In this document: one piece after another, positions 35,230 to 42,138 of the stretch
How the letters are laid out: each line of letters begins with the position of its first letter
Position numbering within the stretch: position 1 is the first letter of the stretch
Source: a virus
DNA length: 64,000 nucleotides
IMG/VR virus record: IMGVR_UViG_3300042327_000544
Span: 1-64,000 of that record
Direction: 5' to 3' (one strand)
The notes under the pieces: model-generated
The model's database searches: none
What the model was told of the DNA's origin: nothing
The model's input: only the letters and a program-made list of their open reading frames with translations
Position numbers and translations under genes: made by a program

Positions 35230-36018
35230 TTCATTACCTCCTTCTGCGTTTGCCTGTTTTGCAATTGTTTGTGTTTCAGGCAACGTAAATCTTGAGTGCT
35301 TATATGCATCAAGAATCTTATCAATCTCTTTTGCTTTGTTAACATCTGAGCTCTCAACCCAACCAATTAGTTGTGCTGGCTTACCAGAAACTGGTGAGTC
35401 ATATGTCTTCTCTGTTGAGATAAAAACAGAGTTACTGTCTTCACAGTAAAAGATATTTTCTGTTACTACTTCGGTTGCAATTCCTTTAAATATCAATTGG
35501 CCATTTACCTTTTGAATAGATAGAACATTGCAAAGCTCATTTGCTGGAGAATCTACAATTGATAATTCAATCAAATCATAATCCTTAATAAATCTTACTG
35601 TCTTACCATTCGCCTTGTTGACTTCGTTATCAGACTCATTAATCTTTCCGCCGATTGAGAATCCAGATAGGGTGCCGTCTAGAACCTTTTCCCAAGTATC
35701 TTGTGCGCCCTTTGAAATGTATGCTGTTACATAAACTCCGTTATAAAATTCTTTAGTTGCTGGGTCGTAAAAAGTTTCTGGCTTAAATGAAACCATCTTT
35801 CCAACTGCAAGAGATCCGTGCATCTCACGAATGTTCCCACGAAAATTTTCAAATGCTTTTACGCTTGCTTCCGCTGTTACAACGTCATTTGTCTGGTCAA
35901 TATTGTCTAGTGTTGCAAACCCAGAAACCGTTCTCTTTTCACGGTTAACTTTAGTGAAAGGTACAGACAAGTTAATGTCATTGCCATGGCTAGTCCATAA
36001 AGACTTTTCAATATTCAT
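34669..36018 (-). CDS. prohead protease (XkdF-like) fused to scaffold
   Basis: A 449-aa capsid maturation protease. Residues 1-170 carry the XkdF-like S78 protease pattern: REMHG gives the catalytic His (H67), and GTLSGFSIGGKI gives the Ser (S121), followed by DLIELSIVDSPAN. The C-terminal part is an Ala/Glu/Val-rich stretch and a coiled coil (about residues 350-430), typical of a scaffold. An internal start at residue 264 would make the scaffold alone. Its own ATG has no Shine-Dalgarno but has TAAAAT seven bases upstream, so it is probably leaderless. Follows the portal gene. Confidence 0.88.
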   Translation of the reverse strand: MNIEKSLWTSHGNDINLSVPFTKVNREKRTVSGFATLDNIDQTNDVVTAEASVKAFENFRGNIREMHGSLAVGKMVSFKPETFYDPATKEFYNGVYVTAYISKGAQDTWEKVLDGTLSGFSIGGKINESDNEVNKANGKTVRFIKDYDLIELSIVDSPANELCNVLSIQKVNGQLIFKGIATEVVTENIFYCEDSNSVFISTEKTYDSPVSGKPAQLIGWVESSDVNKAKEIDKILDAYKHSRFTLPETQTIAKQANAEGGNEMSDNTENVVVEDVAVEAPAEAVAEETAVEDTAVVADDAAPAEAPAEAVAEDVPAETLEKAAEVSEDKVDEPDFAKMLGDLKGFFSETLNKASEANAAQVTTIQETVESFSKSVDARISELAEQHTALSSAVNNIKSTIDGVQKRVDAVESETAIKKSSDLGRSEEVTIKKSKWNGSFLGSVNEIFN

Positions 36019-36025
36019 ATGCTTA

Positions 36026-36054
36026 ATTTTAGCGACTTATAGATAAAAAGGCAA
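36026..36054 (-). promoter_or_regulatory. promoter for protease and capsid genes, leaderless
   Basis: TTGCCT (36054-36049), 17 bases, TAAAAT (36031-36026). The -10 ends seven bases before the protease ATG, and no Shine-Dalgarno is present. The -35 context TGTTATTTGCCTTT differs at one base from that at 30.39 kb. Confidence 0.62.
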
Positions 36055-36071
36055 ATAACAGTTGAGTAGAG

Positions 36072-37655
36072 TTAGTCAACCTGTCTTCCGTCGCCCTTGG
36101 CATTTCGTCCTTCTCCAGAATTATCTGGGGCGTTTGCCTGTCGGTCTTGGGATCTTTGTCTGGTATTTCCAGCTTGGGCTGTTTGCTCTGCGGCATCCTG
36201 ACCCTTCAAATCTACCACTTCGTCTCCGCCTTCAAGAGGAATCATACCCTTTCTAATTCGAACTTCATTAGGGGTAATTACTTGCATTCTTAAATATCTT
36301 TCGTCAATCTTAGACTGGGTATCTTCGTCAGTAAGAGTTAACTCATTAAATTTAAGGGTTAGCGCATCTGTCTTTTCCTCAAATATTTTATTTAATTTTT
36401 TCTCTAAAATCATTTGTGCTGGGCGGCAAACCTGCTCTTTAAATGTTTTATCGGCATCTCTTGCTACTGCTAAATTAACTCCCTCTGGGGTTCCAATTTT
36501 ATTAATTGGGACACGGTGGGCCAGCAGGATTTCATCTCTATTTGATTTGCGATAAACATTAAATGAAGATTCCTGTGGGTTAGCCTCAACTGGTTCCATT
36601 TTAAATTCGGTTTTTGAGTCTGGGGTGTCTCCTGGAAGTGGAATATATAGAGATCTGTGGTTCTTGCCCTTAAGTCCAACTTGGAAAAATTCAAGCAATT
36701 TGCGCTCTGACTCTGGAGAAAGCTTTGCTCCCTTTACTGTAATGATATATCTTGGGACCGCTTTGTTTTCAAAGTAATCAAGGTTATATCTTCCAGACAA
36801 TTCGTTACCCGCCAAAGAAACCTGGGCTGCAATAATATCTGCAACTCCGTAGTAGTTGTTCATTGGGGTATACTTTTTTAAATGAATAATTTCATTTGGG
36901 CGATCTTCTTGTCCCGCAATTGGGTTCTCTGTTTCTGAGTCTCCAAAGTTGTTAAAGAATACTGCCTTTCCGTAAAGCAATTGAATAAAGCCATCTCTTA
37001 GTCTACGCACACGCATAGTCTTTGCGGGGATATGCCCGATATATCCGATATTTCCAGCAGTGGTTCTACCTACTTCAATGTAGCCATTTCCAGTTGCTTC
37101 GTAGTCTGTAAATACCTTAATTAATGTTTGAGTAAATGTATCTTCATCATTTGTTGTATCAAGCCACGCATGAAGATCCTGTCTTAATTTGCTTAGCTTT
37201 CTACGTGCTCTTTCAAGAGACTTATCATCTGTAAGTGAATCAATAGCATCATTTGTTTTCTTTGTTTCTATAAAATCATATCCTAGCCCGACAATGTTTG
37301 CCACCTTGGCATTAATTGCTGCATAGTTGTATGTTGAAATCTCATATACTTTTGAAAGATACTCTAGGTTGTATGGAGGTTCTATCAAGTCAAACATTGC
37401 ATAGCCAGTAATTGCTTGTGCCAATAGATTTTGCTGTGTTCCAGTTTCTTCTCGGCCAGTGAACGACTTAGAAAATTCTCTATTTATCTTACGCTTAAAC
37501 GAAGATCCTAGGCCTCTAACCTTTTTAAGATCCTCTAGGCCTGCCAAAAATGGATCGGTTGTTGTTTCATTTTTTTCTAGCGAGAACCAGTCTGCGTTAT
37601 TTGAAATGTTAATTATATTTTCTGAGTTGTCTTCATCAAGAAATTCTGCGCTCAT
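36072..37655 (-). CDS. portal protein
   Basis: Dodecameric ring through which DNA enters and leaves the head. The 527-aa length is normal. It has IYEIS/YEISTYNYAAINAKVANIVG near residues 108-129, TLIKVFTDYEATGNGYIEVG near 163-182, GHIPAKTMRVRR near 193-204, and DIIAAQVSLAGNELSGRYNLDYF, all usual in siphovirus portal proteins. The C-terminal tail is Gln/Arg-rich and disordered. Start overlaps the upstream small gene by 4 bases. It precedes the protease and capsid genes as expected. Confidence 0.9.
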   Translation of the reverse strand: MSAEFLDEDNSENIINISNNADWFSLEKNETTTDPFLAGLEDLKKVRGLGSSFKRKINREFSKSFTGREETGTQQNLLAQAITGYAMFDLIEPPYNLEYLSKVYEISTYNYAAINAKVANIVGLGYDFIETKKTNDAIDSLTDDKSLERARRKLSKLRQDLHAWLDTTNDEDTFTQTLIKVFTDYEATGNGYIEVGRTTAGNIGYIGHIPAKTMRVRRLRDGFIQLLYGKAVFFNNFGDSETENPIAGQEDRPNEIIHLKKYTPMNNYYGVADIIAAQVSLAGNELSGRYNLDYFENKAVPRYIITVKGAKLSPESERKLLEFFQVGLKGKNHRSLYIPLPGDTPDSKTEFKMEPVEANPQESSFNVYRKSNRDEILLAHRVPINKIGTPEGVNLAVARDADKTFKEQVCRPAQMILEKKLNKIFEEKTDALTLKFNELTLTDEDTQSKIDERYLRMQVITPNEVRIRKGMIPLEGGDEVVDLKGQDAAEQTAQAGNTRQRSQDRQANAPDNSGEGRNAKGDGRQVD

Positions 37656-37993
37656 CTTAACCCCTTTAGCTTTTTCATTTCGTCCTTATAGTTACCGATA
37701 TCAAATGGATCAGGAACTAGTCCCCAATCGAGTCTTTGTTTTTGGTGCTCAAATTCTTCATCATCAATTTTCCTTCTAGCGGAAAGAAATTTAGGCCCGC
37801 CTTCGTATATGCCGAACGTGCGAACTTCTCTAGCCAAAGCATCGATGTTGGCTCTATTTCCTTTTTTGGACGTGATCGAAAGAAAGTTCCCATCATCATC
37901 TCCAATCCATCTGCCATCTGGCATTTCCCAGACATAGATGCCAAGTATCGACTCTTCTTCAAGAATCTTGCTATTCGTTCTGTTAATATCCAT
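37652..37993 (-). CDS. hypothetical protein upstream of portal
   Basis: A 113-aa charged protein starting MDINRTNSKILEEESILGIY, with VWEMPDGRWIGDDDGNFLSI and a Lys-rich C-terminus. It takes the place normally held by a terminase subunit or a head accessory, but shows no terminase motif. ATGA overlap with the portal start. No Shine-Dalgarno precedes the ATG; TAAAAT lies 8 bases upstream (leaderless candidate). Function unknown. Confidence 0.7.
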   Translation of the reverse strand: MDINRTNSKILEEESILGIYVWEMPDGRWIGDDDGNFLSITSKKGNRANIDALAREVRTFGIYEGGPKFLSARRKIDDEEFEHQKQRLDWGLVPDPFDIGNYKDEMKKLKGLR

Positions 37994-38001
37994 ATGACTT
38001 T

Positions 38002-38030
38002 ATTTTACCATTATTGTCTACTCAAGTCCA
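38002..38030 (-). promoter_or_regulatory. promoter before portal operon, leaderless
   Basis: TGGACT (38030-38025), 17 bases, TAAAAT (38007-38002). The -10 ends 8 bases before the ATG at 37993. The layout closely resembles the protease promoter at 36.03 kb. Confidence 0.55.
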
Positions 38031-38035
38031 GCTTT

Positions 38036-38054
38036 TTGTCAACCCATGTGACAA
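38036..38054. repeat. inverted repeat after lectin gene
   Basis: TTGTCA and TGACAA flank a 7-base centre, just past the stop of the 590-aa gene. It lacks a T-run, so a protein-binding site upstream of the portal promoter is as likely as a terminator. Confidence 0.4.
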
Positions 38055-38055
38055 A

Positions 38056-39828
38056 TTATTGGTTTTGAAGCACAATCCAGTCGTTGTCATAAAACTCAAC
38101 GGAATTTTCTGTCAATGTCATGGACGAATCATCTGCTATTGTCGCTGATCTTCCAATATGCATGTTGTAATTAGATAATGCCATGGGGGCTGAGAAGGTT
38201 GCTGGGTAGTAAGAAATGTATTGGTATAGGCTGGAAGGCCCACCTGTTGATGTATGGTTAAATAGTATCTCTCCACCAATTGCCCCGTTTGTTGCAATTA
38301 TAACGTGATAAAGCTCGTTTGCGGTAAATACAGAACTTATATTTGTCTGAGATGTCTTGTCTACACCATTAACATAAATAGCAGATATATTAGATTTAGT
38401 AATAGTTCCATTTGTAGCCCAAGAGTATCCTGCTGATACAAAATCTCCATTTGCCGTACTTGATAAAATAGAATTTGAGGTTAGCTCTGATAGGGTTAAA
38501 AAGAACTCTATGGTCCTAATTGATTCTGCGGTATTTATTTTAAATCCCGATCCTCCCGCCGTTGTTAATCCATTTAGCTTTTGTCTAGACAAAATAGGAT
38601 ATGCAACCCTTCCTAGAGTAATGTCTTTTGATGTAAATCCCGCTGTGCCTTCTATCGTATAAATATAATCAGGGTTACTTATTGAATAAAGAATTTGGTC
38701 TTTGTAGAAGCACAGTAGCAGGCTATATAATCTTGGGATAAATTTAGTTGTATCTGATGAGGTAAATGTTATCTCAAGATAAAGGGTTCTTTCAGAGCTA
38801 AATGATCCCAATCTAAATTGAGGAATTGCTCCTCCATTAACACATGCTTGCCATGTTGACCCATCTGTGGAAGTTCTTACAGAGACCCCATTGTCGCCGT
38901 TCCACTCTATCTTAGAGGAGTCTAAGTCGAATCCCGCAGGAATTCCTATAGCATCTACGACAACTACGCTCTTAGAGGCTGCAGAGGCCGTTTTCTTAAT
39001 TTCTAAACATTTCTCTTCTGTGTTATAAACTAAATCTTCTGAGGCAAAAATTTCTAGGGGCTTTTTGGCGGGATAAGCAAAATTAAATTGCTTGCTTACG
39101 CTATCATCATATATTTCAAACAAGGTCCCGCCGCTTGGGTATGAAACCTGAAAAGGAGATGTTGTCCCAGAGTAGTTGAAGTGTTCTATAATTTTATCTA
39201 AGCCTAGGGCATACCTATATACTGCTGGGGCATCTACAATAAATGAATCTGCTGAATTTCCAGTTGGCCCTAATTTTAATGTAATTGTTTCATTAGTAAA
39301 CTTATAATTATTTAAAGACTTGCTTACTGCAAATTTGCCATCTACGTATAAAGACATTTCTGAAATAGAGTATGTGGCTACAATATGATGAGATTGGCTT
39401 ATATTAGGTAAAGTATAATCAAGTCTTTCCGCCTCAAGTTTAAATACTATGTTTCCCTTTTCATAAAAAATACCAACATTTTTTGTTGAGTCTGCAAATA
39501 TAGTTGTCAATCCAGATGTTGTAATCTTAGGGTATATCCAAACTTCTAGGGAGAACTCATTATCTGATGAATTGCTATCTGCAAATCCGCCGTCGGCGGT
39601 AGATCCATAATAGTCTTTAGTTACGGGTAATGTAATATACTTAGTATTAGTTATAAGAGAGCCATTTGCTCCGCCTGAAACAAGTGGGATTAATCCAGTA
39701 GTTAGTCCGCCTGAATAAGTTCCGCTATTTCCACACCCAGAGACATCTGAAGCGATAGTACCTGAAGACTCATCCAATGGCCAAAAACCAATTGGGTAGT
39801 CATTAATTAACTTTAGATGATAGCTCAT
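38056..39828 (-). CDS. LamG/concanavalin A-like lectin-domain structural protein
   Basis: A 590-aa fibre-region protein, probably binding host-surface sugars. Residues 10-215 form a LamG-type jelly roll: GFWPLDESSGTIASDVSGCG, FSLEVWIYP, then HHIVATYSISEMSLYVDGKF, the classic order. A second lectin-like domain lies near residues 395-590 (RTIEFFLTLSE; YHVIIATNGAIGGEI), with a middle beta domain. No Shine-Dalgarno precedes the ATG, but a perfect TATAAT lies 6 bases upstream. Last gene of the fibre cassette before the head module. Confidence 0.78.
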   Translation of the reverse strand: MSYHLKLINDYPIGFWPLDESSGTIASDVSGCGNSGTYSGGLTTGLIPLVSGGANGSLITNTKYITLPVTKDYYGSTADGGFADSNSSDNEFSLEVWIYPKITTSGLTTIFADSTKNVGIFYEKGNIVFKLEAERLDYTLPNISQSHHIVATYSISEMSLYVDGKFAVSKSLNNYKFTNETITLKLGPTGNSADSFIVDAPAVYRYALGLDKIIEHFNYSGTTSPFQVSYPSGGTLFEIYDDSVSKQFNFAYPAKKPLEIFASEDLVYNTEEKCLEIKKTASAASKSVVVVDAIGIPAGFDLDSSKIEWNGDNGVSVRTSTDGSTWQACVNGGAIPQFRLGSFSSERTLYLEITFTSSDTTKFIPRLYSLLLCFYKDQILYSISNPDYIYTIEGTAGFTSKDITLGRVAYPILSRQKLNGLTTAGGSGFKINTAESIRTIEFFLTLSELTSNSILSSTANGDFVSAGYSWATNGTITKSNISAIYVNGVDKTSQTNISSVFTANELYHVIIATNGAIGGEILFNHTSTGGPSSLYQYISYYPATFSAPMALSNYNMHIGRSATIADDSSMTLTENSVEFYDNDWIVLQNQ

Positions 39829-39834
39829 AATTCC

Positions 39835-39840
39835 ATTATA
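39835..39840 (-). promoter_or_regulatory. -10 box, leaderless candidate
   Basis: TATAAT ends 6 bases before the ATG at 39828. TTGAGT lies upstream with a long 19-base spacer. CTTGAGTAG also occurs at the 38.0 kb promoter. Confidence 0.48.
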
Positions 39841-39848
39841 CTATATTT

Positions 39849-39871
39849 AAAGGCTTACTACTCAAGCCCTT
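39849..39871 (-). terminator. possible weak terminator hairpin
   Basis: AAAGGCTT and AAGCCCTT pair over 8 positions (one wobble) around a 7-base loop, between two genes. There is only a short T-run, so termination is uncertain. Confidence 0.4.
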
Positions 39872-39884
39872 CATTGCCTAGCTT

Positions 39885-40211
39885 TTAAACTACTTCTACC
39901 CCAGAAACCATAATGCTTACTCCGCCAGCAACATTTGCTGATGCCCAGATAGATTCTCCAGCGTTAACAATTAGCGTAGTCTCTGTTGATTTTGATGTGT
40001 TTTCTGCAAGAAGGACGTCGCCGAAGATTCTATTTGATAGACCTGGTGTTTGTCCACTTGGAACTAAATAAAGGCTAAAGGCAATTGGGCCATTAAATGT
40101 GTTGGCCGTAAATATGCTCTTAACAATAGCCTTGTTAGTAAATGATTTTAGATTTGAGTTTGTTGTGCTTAGAAGAACTGGCCCAATAAATCTTGATGGA
40201 TTATATGCCAT
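39885..40211 (-). CDS. small beta structural protein, paralogue-like
   Basis: A 108-aa beta-rich protein ending SIMVSGVEVV. It resembles the 105-aa protein at 45320-45637, which ends ISVFISGVKITQV, both with a strand pattern SxxI.VSGV and similar lengths. Together they suggest a duplicated small virion component, perhaps a fibre connector or decoration. AGGAG precedes the start. Function unknown. Confidence 0.65.
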   Translation of the reverse strand: MAYNPSRFIGPVLLSTTNSNLKSFTNKAIVKSIFTANTFNGPIAFSLYLVPSGQTPGLSNRIFGDVLLAENTSKSTETTLIVNAGESIWASANVAGGVSIMVSGVEVV

Positions 40212-40219
40212 TTTATCTC

Positions 40220-40933
40220 CTAGCTAATTGCCCATTTAGAAATAAGATCTCTTTCGATTGAGATATATTCACCCACGGTAAGGGCTCTGTTGTAAATAAG
40301 TAATTCGCCAATCTTAAATGCTCCAAATGTTGCGGAGTATCTTCCTATTACTTGACCTGTCATACTTGTAAGCCCGCCTGAAGATGCACCGACTGCAACG
40401 TCAGTTCCATTTCTTCTAACTCTACGTGAGTTATCAGCATTGCTGTAAACAAGCGTGTAAACTTCTGGTGTTCCTGATAGCCCTACTGGAACAATAGCAT
40501 TTTGATCATCGTTGCCAAAACCAAACTTAAATGTGTTTGAAGATACGTATCCAGCAATAAGATTATTTCTTGTTCCTGAGTTTGTTCCGCCAATTACATA
40601 GGTATTTGCATTTGCTGGCTTTGAGGCTACGTAGATTACTGTAAATGAGGATGATGATATCCATGACAGTGTTTGATCTGAGAATGGTAAAAAGTCATCT
40701 ACGCCATCAAAGTTAATTGCTGGAAGTCCTGCTATACCTGTTGCTTGAAATGTTGGTTGTGCTGCTGCAGTTGCTTGAACGCAATGTCTAGCCAAACCAG
40801 ACTTGTCATTCCATTGAGAAACTTTTCCAAGACCATCTCTTGTAATTGTAGATGGAAGAGCCGCATCTAGCCATAGCTGCAATCCAGACAAGCTAAATCT
40901 ATTTCTTCTAAAAATAATGTTATTACTAAGCAA
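40220..40933 (-). CDS. concanavalin A-like lectin-domain protein
   Basis: A 237-aa single jelly-roll lectin-like protein. LSGLQLWLDAALPSTITRDG followed by VSQWNDKSG, PAINFDGVDDFLPF, SSFTVIYVASKP and IGELLIYNRALTVGEY is the standard order for secreted or virion LamG-like domains. It is probably a fibre component that binds glycans. It overlaps its upstream neighbour, the chaperone-like gene, by 8 bases. Family good; target unknown. Confidence 0.8.
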   Translation of the reverse strand: MLSNNIIFRRNRFSLSGLQLWLDAALPSTITRDGLGKVSQWNDKSGLARHCVQATAAAQPTFQATGIAGLPAINFDGVDDFLPFSDQTLSWISSSSFTVIYVASKPANANTYVIGGTNSGTRNNLIAGYVSSNTFKFGFGNDDQNAIVPVGLSGTPEVYTLVYSNADNSRRVRRNGTDVAVGASSGGLTSMTGQVIGRYSATFGAFKIGELLIYNRALTVGEYISIERDLISKWAIS

Positions 40934-41381
40934 TTGGGTCTTCCTCCATTATTTTTTCTAGCTCTACTAATGGTCTCTTAGGCCATGTAATTTCGGATAC
41001 ATCTTTGCTATTCTTTAAAGAAGAAATCTTCTTTCTGTACTCTTTCCATTCAGCAAGAGACTTCTTGTCCATATCTGGGTCTGTCTCTACCCATGCTGTA
41101 GACATTAGCTCAAAGCCAATATGTGCATTTACGTTATCTGCTTTTTCTTCGTCTGACATCTTCTGTACTTCTACTGAGTATACCTTGCCATCTTTAATAA
41201 ATGGTTCACAAGGTACAATCTTTTCTTGGAAGTCATCGAACTCTGGTGTTGCTACTTCTAGCAACCCGTTTTCTTTTGCAAATTCCTTTTCATCTATTGA
41301 TTGAGGAATAGATACATTAGGAAAGAGTTGGGATAGTGCGCCGACAGCGACTACTTTTTTGTCTTCTACTATGGCGTACAT
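40926..41381 (-). CDS. tail fibre assembly chaperone-like protein
   Basis: A 151-aa acidic protein starting MYAIVEDKKVVAVGALSQLF. It has an N-terminal tail-chaperone-like domain and a C-terminal AEWKEYRKKI...ITWPKRP helix, similar to fibre assembly chaperones (WxxYRxxLRxI...WP). It is a paralogue of the 166-aa protein at 50915-51415 (MYAQVIDKHITQIVNEQQLR). It probably helps fold the adjacent fibre proteins; the proposed partner is the lectin or the 527-aa protein. Confidence 0.7.
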   Translation of the reverse strand: MYAIVEDKKVVAVGALSQLFPNVSIPQSIDEKEFAKENGLLEVATPEFDDFQEKIVPCEPFIKDGKVYSVEVQKMSDEEKADNVNAHIGFELMSTAWVETDPDMDKKSLAEWKEYRKKISSLKNSKDVSEITWPKRPLVELEKIMEEDPIA

Positions 41382-41391
41382 ATTATCTCCT

Positions 41392-41838
41392 TTAAACGTT
41401 TAAATCAGCGAATGCGTATGCACCGAATATTGTTGTGCCACCGTCTCTTGTCATAAAGTTAAGAACGGTTGTATTTGTAGATAGAAGTGGTGCTACGTTA
41501 GAAGCTCCTCCACCATCCCACTTAATTGATGCTGGCCATGTAACTGTATAGCTACCACCAGTTTTAATTTCTAGTTGCCAGAATTGTGCTTTTGGCTCTG
41601 TTCCTGTTGCTGGAATATTGCTAAATGCTACTGTGCAGTTTCCGCCTGCAACCATCTTAAATACGTTTGCTAGTGCTACGTCGCATGTTGCAACTCCTGA
41701 AGCTGCAATTGTTCCAAGATCTAGCTGTGCTGATGGCACATTAAGATATGGACGTGCTTGTCCGTTAAGAGGTGCTTGAAGGTATGTGTATGTCCAAAGA
41801 CCTGGGGTTACCTGTTGAGGTACGCTTGTTATTGGCAT
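41392..41838 (-). CDS. beta-domain fibre protein
   Basis: A 148-aa beta-rich protein with TCDVALANVFKMVAGGNCTV and GGSYTVTWPASIKWDGGG, closely similar in pattern to the 121-aa protein at 51415-51780 (LDLALSNDFTCTV; GGAYTITFANAKYPGA). Such jelly-roll domains (DxxLxxxFxxxV...GGxxxxT) occur at the tips of marine phage fibres. It is adjacent to a chaperone-like gene in both copies. Role: virion or fibre component, inferred. Confidence 0.7.
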   Translation of the reverse strand: MPITSVPQQVTPGLWTYTYLQAPLNGQARPYLNVPSAQLDLGTIAASGVATCDVALANVFKMVAGGNCTVAFSNIPATGTEPKAQFWQLEIKTGGSYTVTWPASIKWDGGGASNVAPLLSTNTTVLNFMTRDGGTTIFGAYAFADLNV

Positions 41839-41840
41839 TT

Positions 41841-42122
41841 TTATTCCTCCTCTTGAGCACGTAGAGGTGGCAAAGACTCTGGTCTTGGTCCCTTAGTCTC
41901 AGATTCATCCTCATCCCATGCTTCTTGTGCTGCTGTTACTGAAGCAATTGCCTCATCATGCTCAATTACCATGATCTCACGATCTGTCTTTCCTGGATAT
42001 TTATCCACAACTACTCCGTTGACTAGGCTAAATCTATGAATTAGATTTGTTTCAACAACTTCATGATCCCCATCTACGTCAATTGCGACAACATTTTGTG
42101 GTCCACAGAACTTTATTTTCAT
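41841..42122 (-). CDS. hypothetical acidic protein
   Basis: A 93-aa protein starting MKIKFCGPQNVVAIDVDGDH, with a small beta N-terminus and an acidic tail rich in Glu and Pro (ETKGPRPESLPPLRAQEEE). Located between fibre genes with 2-16 base gaps. No family recognised. Confidence 0.65.
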   Translation of the reverse strand: MKIKFCGPQNVVAIDVDGDHEVVETNLIHRFSLVNGVVVDKYPGKTDREIMVIEHDEAIASVTAAQEAWDEDESETKGPRPESLPPLRAQEEE

Positions 42123-42138
42123 TTTTTTCTCCTTTTCC

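Noticed and set aside
34673-35449. Long plus-strand frame of 258 aa opposite the protease/scaffold gene
   Set aside because: Ser/Ala-rich product is the reverse reading of the Ala/Glu-rich linker and coiled coil; no start site support.
38036-38054. Inverted repeat as a rho-independent terminator
   Set aside because: Short 6-bp stem and no T-run on either strand; kept only as an inverted repeat.
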